Shown here in pieces: positions 38,396-47,290 of a stretch of DNA of 64,000 nt. The stretch is from assembly GCF_029893635.1 (NCBI RefSeq), contig NZ_JARXYR010000002.1:2579001-2643000 (forward strand). Reading direction: 5' to 3'. A model generated the notes under the pieces. That model searched no databases. It was not told where the DNA came from and was given only the letters and a program-made list of their open reading frames with translations. Origin of the DNA: Variovorax sp. TBS-050B (GTDB lineage Bacteria; Pseudomonadota; Gammaproteobacteria; Burkholderiales; Burkholderiaceae_C). Each line of letters opens with the position of its first letter. The first letter of the stretch is position 1. The position numbers and the translations under genes were made by a program.

Positions 38396-38510
38396 GCTCC
38401 TTCCCCCCTTGGGGGAAGGTTGGGATGGGGGCAGGCGCGGCCTCCAAAGCGGTGCGGCTTTCGACGGCCGCGTGCCCCCACCCCAGCCCTCCCCCGAAAG
38501 GGGAGGGAGC
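38396..38510. repeat. Interspersed palindromic repeat, family D, copy 3
   Basis: Near-identical to copy 2 over the outer hairpins (GCTCCTTCCCCCCTTGGGGG and CCCCCGAAAGGGGAGGGAGC) with a diverged centre. It separates the binding-protein gene from the permease genes of the same importer, so the transcript would carry a strong stem directly after the binding-protein message. Confidence 0.88.
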
Positions 38511-38520
38511 AAGAAGCGAA

Positions 38521-39669
38521 TCAGGGCTGGAATTTCCAGGCGCCGTTCTCGATCTTCACCATCACGCGCGCGCGCTGGTCGAGCCCGAGATGGTCCTTCT
38601 CGGTCATGCTGAACACGCCGTGCGCACCCGAGACTTCCTTGACCTGCTCCAGCGCATCGCGCAGCGCGGCGCGGAACTCCGGCGTGCCGGGCTGCGCCTT
38701 CTTGAGCGCGACCGGAACGGCCGAGGTCATCAGGAGGCCGGCGTCCCAGGCGTGCGCGCCGAAGGTCGAGACCGAGTTCTTGCCGTGCGCGGCCTCGTAG
38801 GCGCTCACATAGGCCAGGGCCGACTTCTTCACCGGATGGCTCGCTGGCAGCTGCTCTGCGACCAGCACCGGGCCGGCAGGCAGGAAGGTGCCGTCCACGT
38901 CCTTGCCGCCCACGCGCAGGAAGTCCGCGTTCGCCACGCCGTGGGTCTGGTACATCTTGCCGGTGTAGCCGCGTTCCTTGAGCGTCTTCTGCGGCAGCGC
39001 GGCCGGCGTGCCCGAGCCCGCGACCAGCACCGCATCGGCCTTGGCCGCCATGATCTTGAGCGCCTGGCCGGTGACCGAGGTGTCGGTGCGCGCATAGCGC
39101 TCGTTGGCGACGATCTTGAGCTTCTTCAGGTCGGCCGCCTTCGCGAATTCCTGCGCCCAGCCTTCGCCGTAGGCGTCGGAGAAGCCGATGAAGGCCACCG
39201 TCTTCACGCCGTTGGCGGCCATGTGCTCGGCGATCGCGAGCGACATCATGATGTCGTTCTGCGGCGTCTTGAAGACCCACTTCTTCTTGTCGTCCATCGG
39301 GTCGACGATGCGCGCCGAGGCGGCGATCGAGATCATCGGCGTCTTCGCCTCGCTCACCACATCGATCATCGCGAGCGAATTGGGCGTGGTGGTGGAGCCC
39401 AGCACGATGTCGACCTTGTTCTCGGCGATCAGCTTGCGCGTGTTGGCCACGGCCGCGGTGGTGTCCGAGGCGTCGTCGAGCACGATGTAGTTGATCTTCT
39501 GGCCGCCGATGGTCTTGGGCATCAGCGCGATGGTGTTCTTCTCGGGAATGCCCAGCGAGGCGGCCGGGCCCGTGGCCGAGAGCGTCACGCCGACGTTGAC
39601 GTCGGCCCAGGCGAGGACGGCGGCGGCGCACAGGGCGGCGGTCAGCAGGGGCTTGAAGAAGAATTTCAT
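38521..39669 (-). CDS. ABC transporter substrate-binding protein, LivJ/HAAT type, paa-linked
   Basis: 382 residues. Signal peptide MKFFFKPLLTAALCAAAVLAWA, then a type-I periplasmic-binding fold with VGVTLSATGPAASLG and AFIGFSDAYGEGWAQEF. The ATG at 39669 has GGAG at good spacing, favoured over 39696. Located between paaE and the permease genes, it is the probable receptor for phenylacetate or a related aromatic acid; the binding site cannot be judged by eye. Confidence 0.9.
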   Translation of the reverse strand: MKFFFKPLLTAALCAAAVLAWADVNVGVTLSATGPAASLGIPEKNTIALMPKTIGGQKINYIVLDDASDTTAAVANTRKLIAENKVDIVLGSTTTPNSLAMIDVVSEAKTPMISIAASARIVDPMDDKKKWVFKTPQNDIMMSLAIAEHMAANGVKTVAFIGFSDAYGEGWAQEFAKAADLKKLKIVANERYARTDTSVTGQALKIMAAKADAVLVAGSGTPAALPQKTLKERGYTGKMYQTHGVANADFLRVGGKDVDGTFLPAGPVLVAEQLPASHPVKKSALAYVSAYEAAHGKNSVSTFGAHAWDAGLLMTSAVPVALKKAQPGTPEFRAALRDALEQVKEVSGAHGVFSMTEKDHLGLDQRARVMVKIENGAWKFQP

Positions 39670-39719
39670 TGGTCTTGTCTCCGGTTGAAAAATCATTGTC
39701 GTGGTGCGGGGTGTGGCCG

Positions 39720-40808
39720 TCAGCGCTCGTCGAAGGACAGCGTGACGCGCTCGGTGAGCGGATGCGCCTGGCAGGTGAGCACGAAGCCCGCGGCGACTTC
39801 ATTCTTGTCGAGCGCGAAGTTCCTTTCCATGCGGACTTCCCCCTCCACCAGCTTGGCGCGGCAGGTGCCGCACACGCCGGAGGTGCAGGAGAACGGCACT
39901 TCGAGTCCCGCGGCGGAAGCGGCATCGAGGATGCTCGGCTGGCCCTCGTCGAACGCGATCTCGCGCTGCAGGCCGTCGCGCACGATCGTGATGCGCGCCC
40001 GCTTCGCATCGCCGGGCTTCGATTCGTGCACCACCGCGCCGACCGCGCCGCCCGCGGAGGGCAGCGCGACGCCGAAGCGCTCGATGTGGATGCGGTCCTC
40101 GGCCACGCCCGCGGCGAGCAGCGCGGCCTCGGCCTCGTCGTTCATCTGGAACGGCCCGCACACGTAGACATGATCGATGCCGGCGGCCGGCACCACGCTG
40201 CGCAGGAACTCGCCGATCTTCTCGCGGTTCATCACGCCCGCGCCCAGCGGCGATTCGGTGTGCTCGTCGGAGAACACATGGTGCAGCACCAGCCGCGTCA
40301 TGTAGCGGTTCTTCAGGTCCTCGATCTCTTCCTTGAACATCGTGGACTGCAGTTGGCGGTTGCCGTAGATCAGCGTGAAGCGGCTCTTCGGCTCGCGCGC
40401 GAGCACGGTCTTCATGATCGAGAGGATCGGCGTGATGCCGCTGCCGCCCGCGATGCCGACGTGGTGCCGCGCGGCCTGCGGCTCGATCGGCACGAAGAAG
40501 CGGCCCTGCGGCGCCATCACCTGCACCGTGTCGCCGGGCTGCAGGTGGGCGTTGATCCAGTTCGAGAACACGCCGCCGCGCACCTTGCGCACGCCCACGC
40601 GCAGCTCGCCGTCGTCGAGGCCGGCGCAGATCGAGTAGGAGCGGCGCAGGTCCTGGCCGTCGATGTCCTTGCGCAGCGTGAGGTACTGGCCCTGGGTGAA
40701 GCCGAAGACCTCGCGCAGTTCGCCGGGCACCTCGAACGAGACGATCACGGCCTCGGGCGTGTCGGGCTCGACGGCCTTCACGCGCAGCGGATGGAAGAGG
40801 GTGCTCAT
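39720..40808 (-). CDS. paaE: Phenylacetyl-CoA epoxidase reductase subunit PaaE
   Basis: 362 residues. FAD-binding domain with RSYSICAG, NAD-binding domain with GGSGITPILSI and YVCGPFQM, and a C-terminal plant-type ferredoxin with CTSGVCGTC plus a distal Cys in VLTCQAHPL, which ligates a 2Fe-2S cluster. PaaE passes electrons from NADPH to the PaaA di-iron site. Six bases after paaD. Confidence 0.96.
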   Translation of the reverse strand: MSTLFHPLRVKAVEPDTPEAVIVSFEVPGELREVFGFTQGQYLTLRKDIDGQDLRRSYSICAGLDDGELRVGVRKVRGGVFSNWINAHLQPGDTVQVMAPQGRFFVPIEPQAARHHVGIAGGSGITPILSIMKTVLAREPKSRFTLIYGNRQLQSTMFKEEIEDLKNRYMTRLVLHHVFSDEHTESPLGAGVMNREKIGEFLRSVVPAAGIDHVYVCGPFQMNDEAEAALLAAGVAEDRIHIERFGVALPSAGGAVGAVVHESKPGDAKRARITIVRDGLQREIAFDEGQPSILDAASAAGLEVPFSCTSGVCGTCRAKLVEGEVRMERNFALDKNEVAAGFVLTCQAHPLTERVTLSFDER

Positions 40809-40814
40809 CGGGGT

Positions 40815-41333
40815 CTAGATCGGCTTGAAGTGTTCGAAGGGTTCGCGGCAGGCGAGGCAGCGGTACAGCGCCTTGCAGGCGGTGGAGCCGAAGGCCGAGA
40901 GGCGCTCGGTGCGCTCGCTCGCGCAGCGCGGGCAGGCGATGCGCTCGCCCGCGATGCGGCCGAAGAGCCTGATCGGCATGGCGGTGTTCGAGGCGGCCTG
41001 CGCGGGCGGCGCGATGCCGTAGGCCTTGAGCTTCGCGCGGCCTTCGTCGCTGATCCAGTCGCTCGACCACGCGGGCGCGCGGCGCAGCGTGGCGCGCGCC
41101 CGGCCGAGGCCCGCCTGCTCGACGGCGGCCAGCACGTCGTGTTCGATGGCCTCGGTCGCGGGGCAGCCGGAGTAGGTGGGCGTGAGCACGATCTCCAGGC
41201 CGTCGTCGTGCGCGATCACCTCGCGCACGATGCCGAGGTCGCACACCGACACGGCCGGCACCTCCGGGTCGGGCACGGTGTGCAGCACGGCCCAGGCCGC
41301 CGCCACGCGCGATGCCGCCGCCACGGCATTCAC
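40815..41333 (-). CDS. paaD: Phenylacetyl-CoA epoxidase maturation/assembly subunit PaaD
   Basis: 172 residues from the GTG at 41333, which overlaps the paaC stop (GTGA) with GGAGG eight bases upstream. The MIP18/DUF59 domain holds DPEVPAVSVCDLGIV and TPTYSGCPATE; the C-terminal tail has two CxxC pairs (CPRC and CLAC with a nearby CK), the PaaD-type metal site. Needed for assembly of the epoxidase complex. Confidence 0.94.
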   Translation of the reverse strand: MNAVAAASRVAAAWAVLHTVPDPEVPAVSVCDLGIVREVIAHDDGLEIVLTPTYSGCPATEAIEHDVLAAVEQAGLGRARATLRRAPAWSSDWISDEGRAKLKAYGIAPPAQAASNTAMPIRLFGRIAGERIACPRCASERTERLSAFGSTACKALYRCLACREPFEHFKPI

Positions 41334-42103
41334 CACACGCCTCCGGGGTAGGTGCGCTGCAGGTGCTGCATCTCGGCCAGGATGTAGCCCATGTGCTCGC
41401 TGTGCACGCCCTGCTTGCCGGTGCTGCGGAAGGCGGCTTCCTTGGGCATCGCGAGGTCGGCGGCGTCGAGCACCTGCTGCATCTCGGCCAGCCAGGGCGC
41501 GCGCAGTTCGCTCCATGCGGGACCGAGGCCGTTGGCGCTGGCCTCGGCTTCCACGGCGTCGCTCTCGAACAGTTCGGGCACGTAGAGCCACAGCTGCGCC
41601 AGCGCGCGTTCGGTGCGGCGGCGCGATTCCTCGGTGCCGTCGCCGAGCCGCACCACCCAGTCGCCCGAATGCTGCTGGTGGTAGCGCGCTTCCTTCACGG
41701 CCTTGGCGGCGATGGCGGCCACTTCGGCATCGTTCGAGGCCGCGAGGCGCTGCCACAGCAGCTTGAGCAGCGTGGCGACCATGGTGTTGCGCAGCACCGT
41801 GAAGGCGAAGTCGCCGCGCGGCAGCTCCACCAGCGTGAGGTTGAAGTAGTCGCGCTCGTCGCGCAGGTAGGCGAGCTGGTCCTCGTCGTGGCCGCGGCCT
41901 TCGAGCGTGCCCGCGTGCGTGAGCAGCGCGCGCGCCTGGCCCACGAGGTCGAGCGCGATGTTGGCCATGGCGATGTCTTCCTCGAGCACGGGCGCATGGC
42001 CGCACCATTCGCCCAGGCGCTGCGCGAGCACGAGGCTGGTGTCGGCGATGCGCAGCAGGTACTGCACGGCGGGGGTGCGGTTCAGTTCGATCGATGCTTG
42101 CAT
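41330..42103 (-). CDS. paaC: Phenylacetyl-CoA epoxidase structural subunit PaaC
   Basis: 257 residues, helical ferritin-like protein. LEEDIAMANIALDLVGQAR, DYFNLTLVELPRGDFAF and EARYHQQHSGDWVVRLGDG match PaaC, the non-catalytic partner of PaaA. Downstream of a 344-base gap with a double palindrome; it may start a new transcript segment. Confidence 0.95.
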   Translation of the reverse strand: MQASIELNRTPAVQYLLRIADTSLVLAQRLGEWCGHAPVLEEDIAMANIALDLVGQARALLTHAGTLEGRGHDEDQLAYLRDERDYFNLTLVELPRGDFAFTVLRNTMVATLLKLLWQRLAASNDAEVAAIAAKAVKEARYHQQHSGDWVVRLGDGTEESRRRTERALAQLWLYVPELFESDAVEAEASANGLGPAWSELRAPWLAEMQQVLDAADLAMPKEAAFRSTGKQGVHSEHMGYILAEMQHLQRTYPGGVW

Positions 42104-42145
42104 GTCGGTGCCTTATCTGTGCGCTCTTGGTTTGCGCTGTCGTTC

Positions 42146-42390
42146 GGGGCGTGTGCACAGGGCACCGGGTACTCCCCTCCGCGAATGTCCCCCGCCTTCG
42201 GCTCCTCCTTTATTTCGCTGCGGGGAGCACCCGGTGCCCTGTGCACGGGGCACGCGGCTGGTTTGCGGCTGATCAACCAGTGCTCTGATGCGATCACGTC
42301 GATGGGGTGCCTTGCGCAGCGAAATAAAGGAGGAGGCCGCAGGCCGGGGGACATTCGCGGAGCAAGGTACCCCGTCGGCGTGATCGGGCC
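42146..42390. repeat. Pair of inverted palindromic units between paaB and paaC
   Basis: This 344-base gap (42104-42447) holds no gene. Unit 1 (about 42151-42245) has perfect arms GTGCACAGGGCACCGGGT / ACCCGGTGCCCTGTGCAC around a core. Unit 2 (about 42292-42385) has different arms, GATCACGTCGATGGGGTGCC / GGTACCCCGTCGGCGTGATC, around the same core in reverse orientation. The shared core includes GCGAATGTCCCCCG and CTCCTCCTTTATTTCGCTGC. Arms differ between units but remain complementary within each. No transposase or integrase is adjacent. Confidence 0.85.
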
Positions 42391-42447
42391 CTGAACAGCA
42401 GCGCGCATGCACCCCACGGAGCAGGGAAAAGCCAAGCTGTCCCATGG

Positions 42448-42744
42448 CTACATGTGGTCCACGGACTTCGGCAACGCATAGAAGGTCGGATGCCGATAGA
42501 CCTTGTCCTCCGCCGGATCGAAGAACATGTCCTTGTCGCCCGGGTCGCTCGCCACGATCTGGTCGGAGCGCACCACCCAGATGCTGCTGCCTTCCTGGCG
42601 GCGCGTGTACACGTCGCGCGCCATCTGGATCGCCATCTTCGGATCGGCCGCGTGCAGGCTGCCGCAATGCTTGTGGTCCAGACCCGCCTTGCTGCGGACG
42701 AACACTTCCCACAGCGGCCATTCCTGTTTCTGTTCGACGCTCAT
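42448..42744 (-). CDS. paaB: Phenylacetyl-CoA epoxidase subunit PaaB
   Basis: 98 residues, the normal size. [20 protein letters not shown] at the start and [18 protein letters not shown] later are PaaB signatures. Bridges the PaaAC dimers. The ATG overlaps the paaA stop by four bases. Confidence 0.96.
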   Translation of the reverse strand: MSVEQKQEWPLWEVFVRSKAGLDHKHCGSLHAADPKMAIQMARDVYTRRQEGSSIWVVRSDQIVASDPGDKDMFFDPAEDKVYRHPTFYALPKSVDHM

Positions 42745-43751
42745 GCCGCCTCCTTCACCGGTTGCTTGTTCGCATGGGCCAGCGCCGCCTCGCGTACCCA
42801 GGCGCCTTCTTCCCAGGCGTCCACGCGGGCCTGCAGCCGCTCGCGGTTGCACGGGCCGTCGCCGCCCACCACGCGCCAGAACTCGCGCCAGTCGATCGCG
42901 CCGAAGTCGTGCGCCTGGCGTTCCTCGTTCCACTTCAGGTCCGGATCGGGCAGCGTCACGCCCAGGATGCGCGCCTGCTCCACCGCGGCATCGACGAACT
43001 TCTGGCGCAGCTCGTCGTTGCTGAAGCGCTTGATTCCCCACCGCATCGACTGCGCGCTGTTCGGCGACTGGTCGTCGGGCGGGCCGAACATCATCAGCGA
43101 CGGCCACCACCAGCGGTTCACGGCGTCCTGAACCATCGCCTTCTGCGCATCCGTGCCGTGGGTCATCATCGTCAGCAGCGACTCGAAGCCCTGGCGCTGG
43201 TGAAAGCTCTCCTCGCGGCAGATGCGGATCATCGCGCGCGCATAGGGCGCGTACGAGCAGCGGCAGATCGGCACCTGGTTCATGATCGCCGCGCCGTCCA
43301 CCAGCCAGCCGATGGTGCCCATGTCGGCCCAGGTCAGCGTCGGGTAGTTGAAGATCGAGCTGTACTTGGCCTTTCCGCTGTGCAGCGCGTCGAACATCTG
43401 GTCGCGCGAGGTGCCCAGCGTCTCGGCCGCGGCATAGAGGTAGAGCCCGTGGCCGCCCTCGTCCTGCACCTTCGCGAGCAGGATCGCCTTGCGCTTGAGC
43501 GTGGGCGCGCGGCTGATCCAGTTGCCCTCGGGCAGCATGCCCACGATCTCCGAATGCGCATGCTGGCTGATCTGGCGCACCAGCGTCTTGCGGTAGTGCT
43601 CGGGCATCCAGTCCTTGGCCTCGATGAAGTCGCCGGCGTCGATGCGCGCCTCGAAGCGCTCCTCGAGCCGCATCTCCTCGGCCGAGCGCACGGCCTTCGG
43701 CTTGCCGTCGCCGGGCTCCTTGCCCATGGTGTCCATGGCTTGCGTATACAT
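42741..43751 (-). CDS. paaA: Phenylacetyl-CoA epoxidase catalytic subunit PaaA
   Basis: 336 residues. Di-iron ligands fit the ferritin-like pattern: Glu in [10 protein letters not shown] and in [20 protein letters not shown] and [17 protein letters not shown] are typical PaaA blocks. It inserts one oxygen atom into the ring of phenylacetyl-CoA. AAAGGA precedes the ATG. Confidence 0.97.
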   Translation of the reverse strand: MYTQAMDTMGKEPGDGKPKAVRSAEEMRLEERFEARIDAGDFIEAKDWMPEHYRKTLVRQISQHAHSEIVGMLPEGNWISRAPTLKRKAILLAKVQDEGGHGLYLYAAAETLGTSRDQMFDALHSGKAKYSSIFNYPTLTWADMGTIGWLVDGAAIMNQVPICRCSYAPYARAMIRICREESFHQRQGFESLLTMMTHGTDAQKAMVQDAVNRWWWPSLMMFGPPDDQSPNSAQSMRWGIKRFSNDELRQKFVDAAVEQARILGVTLPDPDLKWNEERQAHDFGAIDWREFWRVVGGDGPCNRERLQARVDAWEEGAWVREAALAHANKQPVKEAA

Positions 43752-43775
43752 CAGCGTGTCCTTTCTTCAACTGGG

Positions 43776-43870
43776 CTTTCCGGGGCAGCCGCGGAACCGG
43801 CTTTGCCGGGCCGCTGGCTGCGCCCCCCTCGCGCAGCAGAGGGGGGAGACGCGAAGCGGCTTGGGGGGTG
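43776..43870. repeat. Interspersed GC-rich repeat, family A, copy 2
   Basis: CCGGCTTTGCCGGGCCGCTGG then GCGCCCCCCTCGCG and AGAGGGGGGAG, ending in GAAGCGGCTTGGGGGG. The first part is the reverse complement of the copy at about 54997-55085. It fills the gap between paaK and paaA. Confidence 0.75.
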
Positions 43871-43872
43871 TT

Positions 43873-45189
43873 TCATTTCGGTCTTGTGTCGATCACGCGC
43901 CGGGCCTTGCCGGTCTGCGTGCGTTCGATCGAGTCGGGGTCGAACACGCGCACCGTGGTCGAGATGCCGACCAGCGTCTTCACGCGCTCCTGCACCCAGC
44001 CCGCGATCGCGCGGCGCTCGGCCTCGTCGACCTGCGCGTTGCGGTGCTCGAGTTCGCAGTGCACCTCGACCTCGTCGAGCAGGCCCTCGCGGCGCACATG
44101 CACCTGGTAGAGCCCCGAGAGCCGCTCGTGCGCGAGCACGATCTCCTCCACCTGCGTGGGAAACACGTTCACGCCGCGGATGATCATCATGTCGTCGCTG
44201 CGCCCGACGATCTTGCCCATGCGGCGGAAGGCGCGCGAGGTCGGCGGCAGCAGGCGCGTGAGGTCGCGCGTGCGGTAGCGGATCACCGGCATCGCTTCCT
44301 TGCTGAGCGAGGTGAAGACCAGTTCGCCCTCTTCGCCGTCGGGCTTCGGCTCGCCGGTCTCGGGGTCGATGATCTCGGGATAGAAGTGGTCTTCCCAGAT
44401 CACCGGGCCGTCCTTGCTCTCGACGCATTCGCTCGCCACGCCCGGGCCCATCACTTCGGAAAGGCCGTAGATGTCGACCGCGTCGATGCCCGCCTTGGCC
44501 TCGATGTCGCGGCGCATCGCCTCGGTCCAGGGCTCGGCGCCGAAGATGCCGATGCGCAGCGAGCTCGCCTTCGCATCCAGCCCCTGGCGCTCGAACTGCT
44601 CGATGATCACCTGCATGTAGCTGGGCGTGACCATGATGATGTCGGGCCGGAAGTCCTGGATCAGCTGCACCTGCTTCTCGGTCTGGCCGCCCGACATCGG
44701 CACCACGGTGCAGCCCGCGCGCTCGGCGCCATAGTGCGCGCCCAAGCCGCCGGTGAAGAGGCCGTAGCCGTAGGCCACGTGGACCATGTCGCCGGGGCGG
44801 CCGCCGGCCGCGCGGATCGAGCGCGCCACGAGGTCGGCCCAGGTGTCGATGTCCTTCAGCGTGTAGCCGACCACCGTCGGCTTGCCCGTGGTGCCCGAAG
44901 AGGCATGGATGCGTGCCACCTGCGTACGCGGCACCGCGAACATGCCGAAGGGATAGTTGTCGCGCAGGTCGCTCTTGACCGTGAACGGAAACTTCGAAAG
45001 GTCGGCCAGCGTCTTCAGGTCGTCGGGGTGCACGCCCTTGGCGTCGAATGCCCTGCGGTAGTGCGGCACGTTCTCGTAGGCGCGCCGCAGCGTGGCGCGC
45101 AGGCGCTCGATCTGCAGCGCCGTGATCTCGTCGCGGCTCGCGGTCTCGATCGGCTCGAGTTCGCCGGGGGCGGGCTGTCTGGCGGTCAT
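43873..45189 (-). CDS. paaK: Phenylacetate-CoA ligase PaaK
   Basis: 438 residues. Adenylating-enzyme motifs: SSGTTGKPTVVGYT (about 95-108), IYGLSEVMGPGVA, and GRSDDMMIIRGVNVFPTQ at the C-terminal hinge. Activates phenylacetate to its CoA ester with ATP, the entry step of the pathway. GAGGAG precedes the ATG, which overlaps the paaI stop by four bases. Confidence 0.97.
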   Translation of the reverse strand: MTARQPAPGELEPIETASRDEITALQIERLRATLRRAYENVPHYRRAFDAKGVHPDDLKTLADLSKFPFTVKSDLRDNYPFGMFAVPRTQVARIHASSGTTGKPTVVGYTLKDIDTWADLVARSIRAAGGRPGDMVHVAYGYGLFTGGLGAHYGAERAGCTVVPMSGGQTEKQVQLIQDFRPDIIMVTPSYMQVIIEQFERQGLDAKASSLRIGIFGAEPWTEAMRRDIEAKAGIDAVDIYGLSEVMGPGVASECVESKDGPVIWEDHFYPEIIDPETGEPKPDGEEGELVFTSLSKEAMPVIRYRTRDLTRLLPPTSRAFRRMGKIVGRSDDMMIIRGVNVFPTQVEEIVLAHERLSGLYQVHVRREGLLDEVEVHCELEHRNAQVDEAERRAIAGWVQERVKTLVGISTTVRVFDPDSIERTQTGKARRVIDTRPK

Positions 45190-45647
45190 GGGGTGGTGTC
45201 TCCTCGTTCGGCGACGGCCGGGCGGCCCCTGGCCGTGTACGAACGGCCGCGGAACATCGCGATGCGCTCGCCGCGCTGGTTGGTGATCTCGGTGTCGTAG
45301 ACGCCGGTGCGGCCGGCCTTCGAGACCTCGAAGCAGCGCGCCGTCAGCAGGTCGCCCTCGCGCGCGGGCGCGATGAAATCGATCGCGAAGCCCGAGGCCA
45401 CGGTCAGCTCGTTGTACGAGTTGCAGGCGAAGGCGAAGGTCGAGTCGGCCAGCGTGGCCATGAAGCCGCCGTGGCAGATCGCATGGCCGTTGAGCATGTC
45501 GGCGCGCACGCGCATCTCGATCGTGGCCTGGCCGGGGCCGACCTCGACGATGCGCATGCCCAGGCCCTTGCTCGCGTTGTCGTTCGCGAACATGCCGTCG
45601 CGCACGTGCTCGGCGGTCTGCTGCGGGGTGCGTGGCGGTTGTGGCAT
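45186..45647 (-). CDS. paaI: Acyl-CoA thioesterase PaaI
   Basis: 153 residues, hotdog fold. GHAICHGGFMATLADSTFAF contains the HGG motif and the Asp of the catalytic site. Thought to rescue CoA from dead-end ring-hydroxylated or epoxidised intermediates. Four-base overlap with paaK and three bases after paaG. Confidence 0.94.
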   Translation of the reverse strand: MPQPPRTPQQTAEHVRDGMFANDNASKGLGMRIVEVGPGQATIEMRVRADMLNGHAICHGGFMATLADSTFAFACNSYNELTVASGFAIDFIAPAREGDLLTARCFEVSKAGRTGVYDTEITNQRGERIAMFRGRSYTARGRPAVAERGDTTP

Positions 45648-45650
45648 GGC

Positions 45651-46454
45651 TCAGCGGTCCTTGAAGACGGGGGCGCGCTTGGCGCGGAAGGCTTCGACGC
45701 CTTCACGGTAGTCGTGGGCCCGGCCGAGTTCGCGCTGGATGCGCGCTTCGTTCGCGAGCGCTTCCTCGATGGTCATGCCCTGGGCGGCTGCCATCGCCGC
45801 GCGCGTGGCGACCAGCGCCTGCGTCGGCATGGCCGCGAGCCGCGACGCGAGCGCGGCGGCCGTCTCGGCCAGCGCCGCATCGTCCACGCACTCCCAGATC
45901 AGGCCGATGCGCGCGGCTTCCTCGGCCGGCAGCTTGTCGCCGAGCAGCGCGAGGCCCAGCGCCCGCGCCGGTCCGACCAGCCGCGGCAGCAGCCAGGTGC
46001 CGCCGGTGTCGGGCACGAGTCCGATCTTGGTGAAGGCCTGGATGAAGCTTGCCGATCGCCCGGCCACGACGAGGTCGCAGCAGAGCGCCAGGTTCGCGCC
46101 CGCGCCGGCCGCCACGCCGTTGACGGCCGCGACCACCGGCACCGGCATCGTGCGGATGCGCGCGACCAGCGGGGCGTACCAGGTGGCGATGACCTCGCCC
46201 AGGTCCTTGGGCGCGGCGCCGGGCGTGGTGTCGGGCGCGACCGCGGGGTCGGCCAGGTCCTGGCCGGCGCAGAAGGCGCGGCCCGCGCCCGTGAGCACCA
46301 CGCAGCGCACGGCCGTGTCATTGGCCGCGCGTTCGAGCGCGGCCATCAGCTCGGCATGCATCGCGGTCGTGAAGCTGTTGAGCGCCGCGGGCCGGTGGAG
46401 GCTCAGCGTGCGGACCGCACCGGCGTCGCCGGTGAGAACCAAAGGTTCCGCCAT
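45651..46454 (-). CDS. paaG: 1,2-epoxyphenylacetyl-CoA isomerase PaaG
   Basis: 267 residues from the ATG at 46454. Crotonase family with GAGRAFCAGQDLAD (oxyanion hole) and VNGVAAGAGANLALCCDLV; the Asp in IGLVPDTGGTW is the PaaG-type catalytic residue. Converts ring-epoxide-CoA to oxepin-CoA. First gene of the long paa transcript, facing the shared regulatory region. Confidence 0.93.
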   Translation of the reverse strand: MAEPLVLTGDAGAVRTLSLHRPAALNSFTTAMHAELMAALERAANDTAVRCVVLTGAGRAFCAGQDLADPAVAPDTTPGAAPKDLGEVIATWYAPLVARIRTMPVPVVAAVNGVAAGAGANLALCCDLVVAGRSASFIQAFTKIGLVPDTGGTWLLPRLVGPARALGLALLGDKLPAEEAARIGLIWECVDDAALAETAAALASRLAAMPTQALVATRAAMAAAQGMTIEEALANEARIQRELGRAHDYREGVEAFRAKRAPVFKDR

Positions 46455-46503
46455 GGGGTTGTCTCTCGTGGTTGTGGCCGGTCGATGAGGATCGCAAACA
46501 CTA

Positions 46504-46532
46504 TTGACCGACCGTTCGGTTGATTTTAGGAT
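46504..46532 (+). promoter_or_regulatory. Promoter with embedded inverted repeat controlling paaY/paaR side
   Basis: TTGACC and TAGGAT are 17 bases apart (five of six and four of six to consensus). The spacer holds ACCGA-N4-TCGGT, an inverted repeat suited to a TetR dimer. The 154-base region 46455-46608 also serves paaG on the other strand. The regulator encoded at 47291 is the natural candidate to bind here (inference). Confidence 0.6.
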
Positions 46533-46608
46533 CGTCCCCGGTGCCGGCACAAGGCGCCGCCGCCTCGGGCAAACCCTGAGCCGCGGCCATCCGCAGGAGA
46601 CCCATCGA

Positions 46609-47211
46609 ATGCCCAGCTATTCCATCGACGGCGTGATCCCCGTCGTCGACCCCACGGCCTACGTGCATCCGAGCGCGGTGCTGATCGGCGACGTGATCGT
46701 CGGCCCGCGCTGCTACGTGGGCCCGTGCGCGAGCCTGCGCGGCGATTTCGGCCGCATCGTGCTGGAGGAGGGCTCGAACGTGCAGGACCACTGCTGCGTG
46801 CACGGCTTTCCCGACCAGGACACGGTGGTCGAGGTCAACGGCCACATCGGCCACGGCGCGATCCTGCACAGCTGCATCGTGCGGCGCGATGCGCTCGTCG
46901 GCATGAACGCGGTGGTGATGGACGAGGCCGAGATCGGCGAGCAGGCCATCGTCGCCGCCTGCGCCTTCGTGCCGGCGGGCATGAAGGTGCCCGCGCGCAC
47001 GCTCGTGGCCGGCATTCCCGCCCGGGTGAAGAAGACGCTGAGCGAGGAGGAGATCGCCTGGAAGCTCGAAGGCACGCAGACCTACCAGGCGCTCACCGAA
47101 CGCAGCCTCGCGAGCCTGCGCGAGGTGGCGCCGCTGCCGCGCATGGAGCCCGACCGCCCGCGCCTGCCCGAGTTCGACGTGCGTTCGCTGATCGCGACGC
47201 GGCGCGGCTAG
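46609..47211 (+). CDS. paaY: PaaY-type hexapeptide-repeat protein
   Basis: 200 residues from the ATG at 46609 with AGGAGA upstream. A left-handed beta-helix of gamma-carbonic-anhydrase/transferase type: [37 protein letters not shown], and [11 protein letters not shown], with His residues placed as metal ligands. PaaY is a thioesterase assisting phenylacetate breakdown in E. coli. Divergent from the main operon and followed by the regulator gene. Confidence 0.92.
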   Translation: MPSYSIDGVIPVVDPTAYVHPSAVLIGDVIVGPRCYVGPCASLRGDFGRIVLEEGSNVQDHCCVHGFPDQDTVVEVNGHIGHGAILHSCIVRRDALVGMNAVVMDEAEIGEQAIVAACAFVPAGMKVPARTLVAGIPARVKKTLSEEEIAWKLEGTQTYQALTERSLASLREVAPLPRMEPDRPRLPEFDVRSLIATRRG

Positions 47212-47290
47212 GTGCGAGGGGCGCCCGCGCGCTTCATGCAAGATCGCGGGTTGTCCGCAAACCGCCTCCCAGGAAGAAAGAAGAAGACCG

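Noticed and set aside
38350..38481. N-terminal extension of the LivH-type permease
   Set aside because: The extended frame reads through palindromic repeat D3; the family sequence begins at 38349.
42146..42390. Integron attC sites
   Set aside because: No GTTRRRY core sites or cassette genes; the units lie inside the paa operon and face each other.
47212..47290. A promoter for the TetR gene separate from paaY
   Set aside because: No convincing -35/-10 pair seen; the gene is probably read from the paaY promoter.
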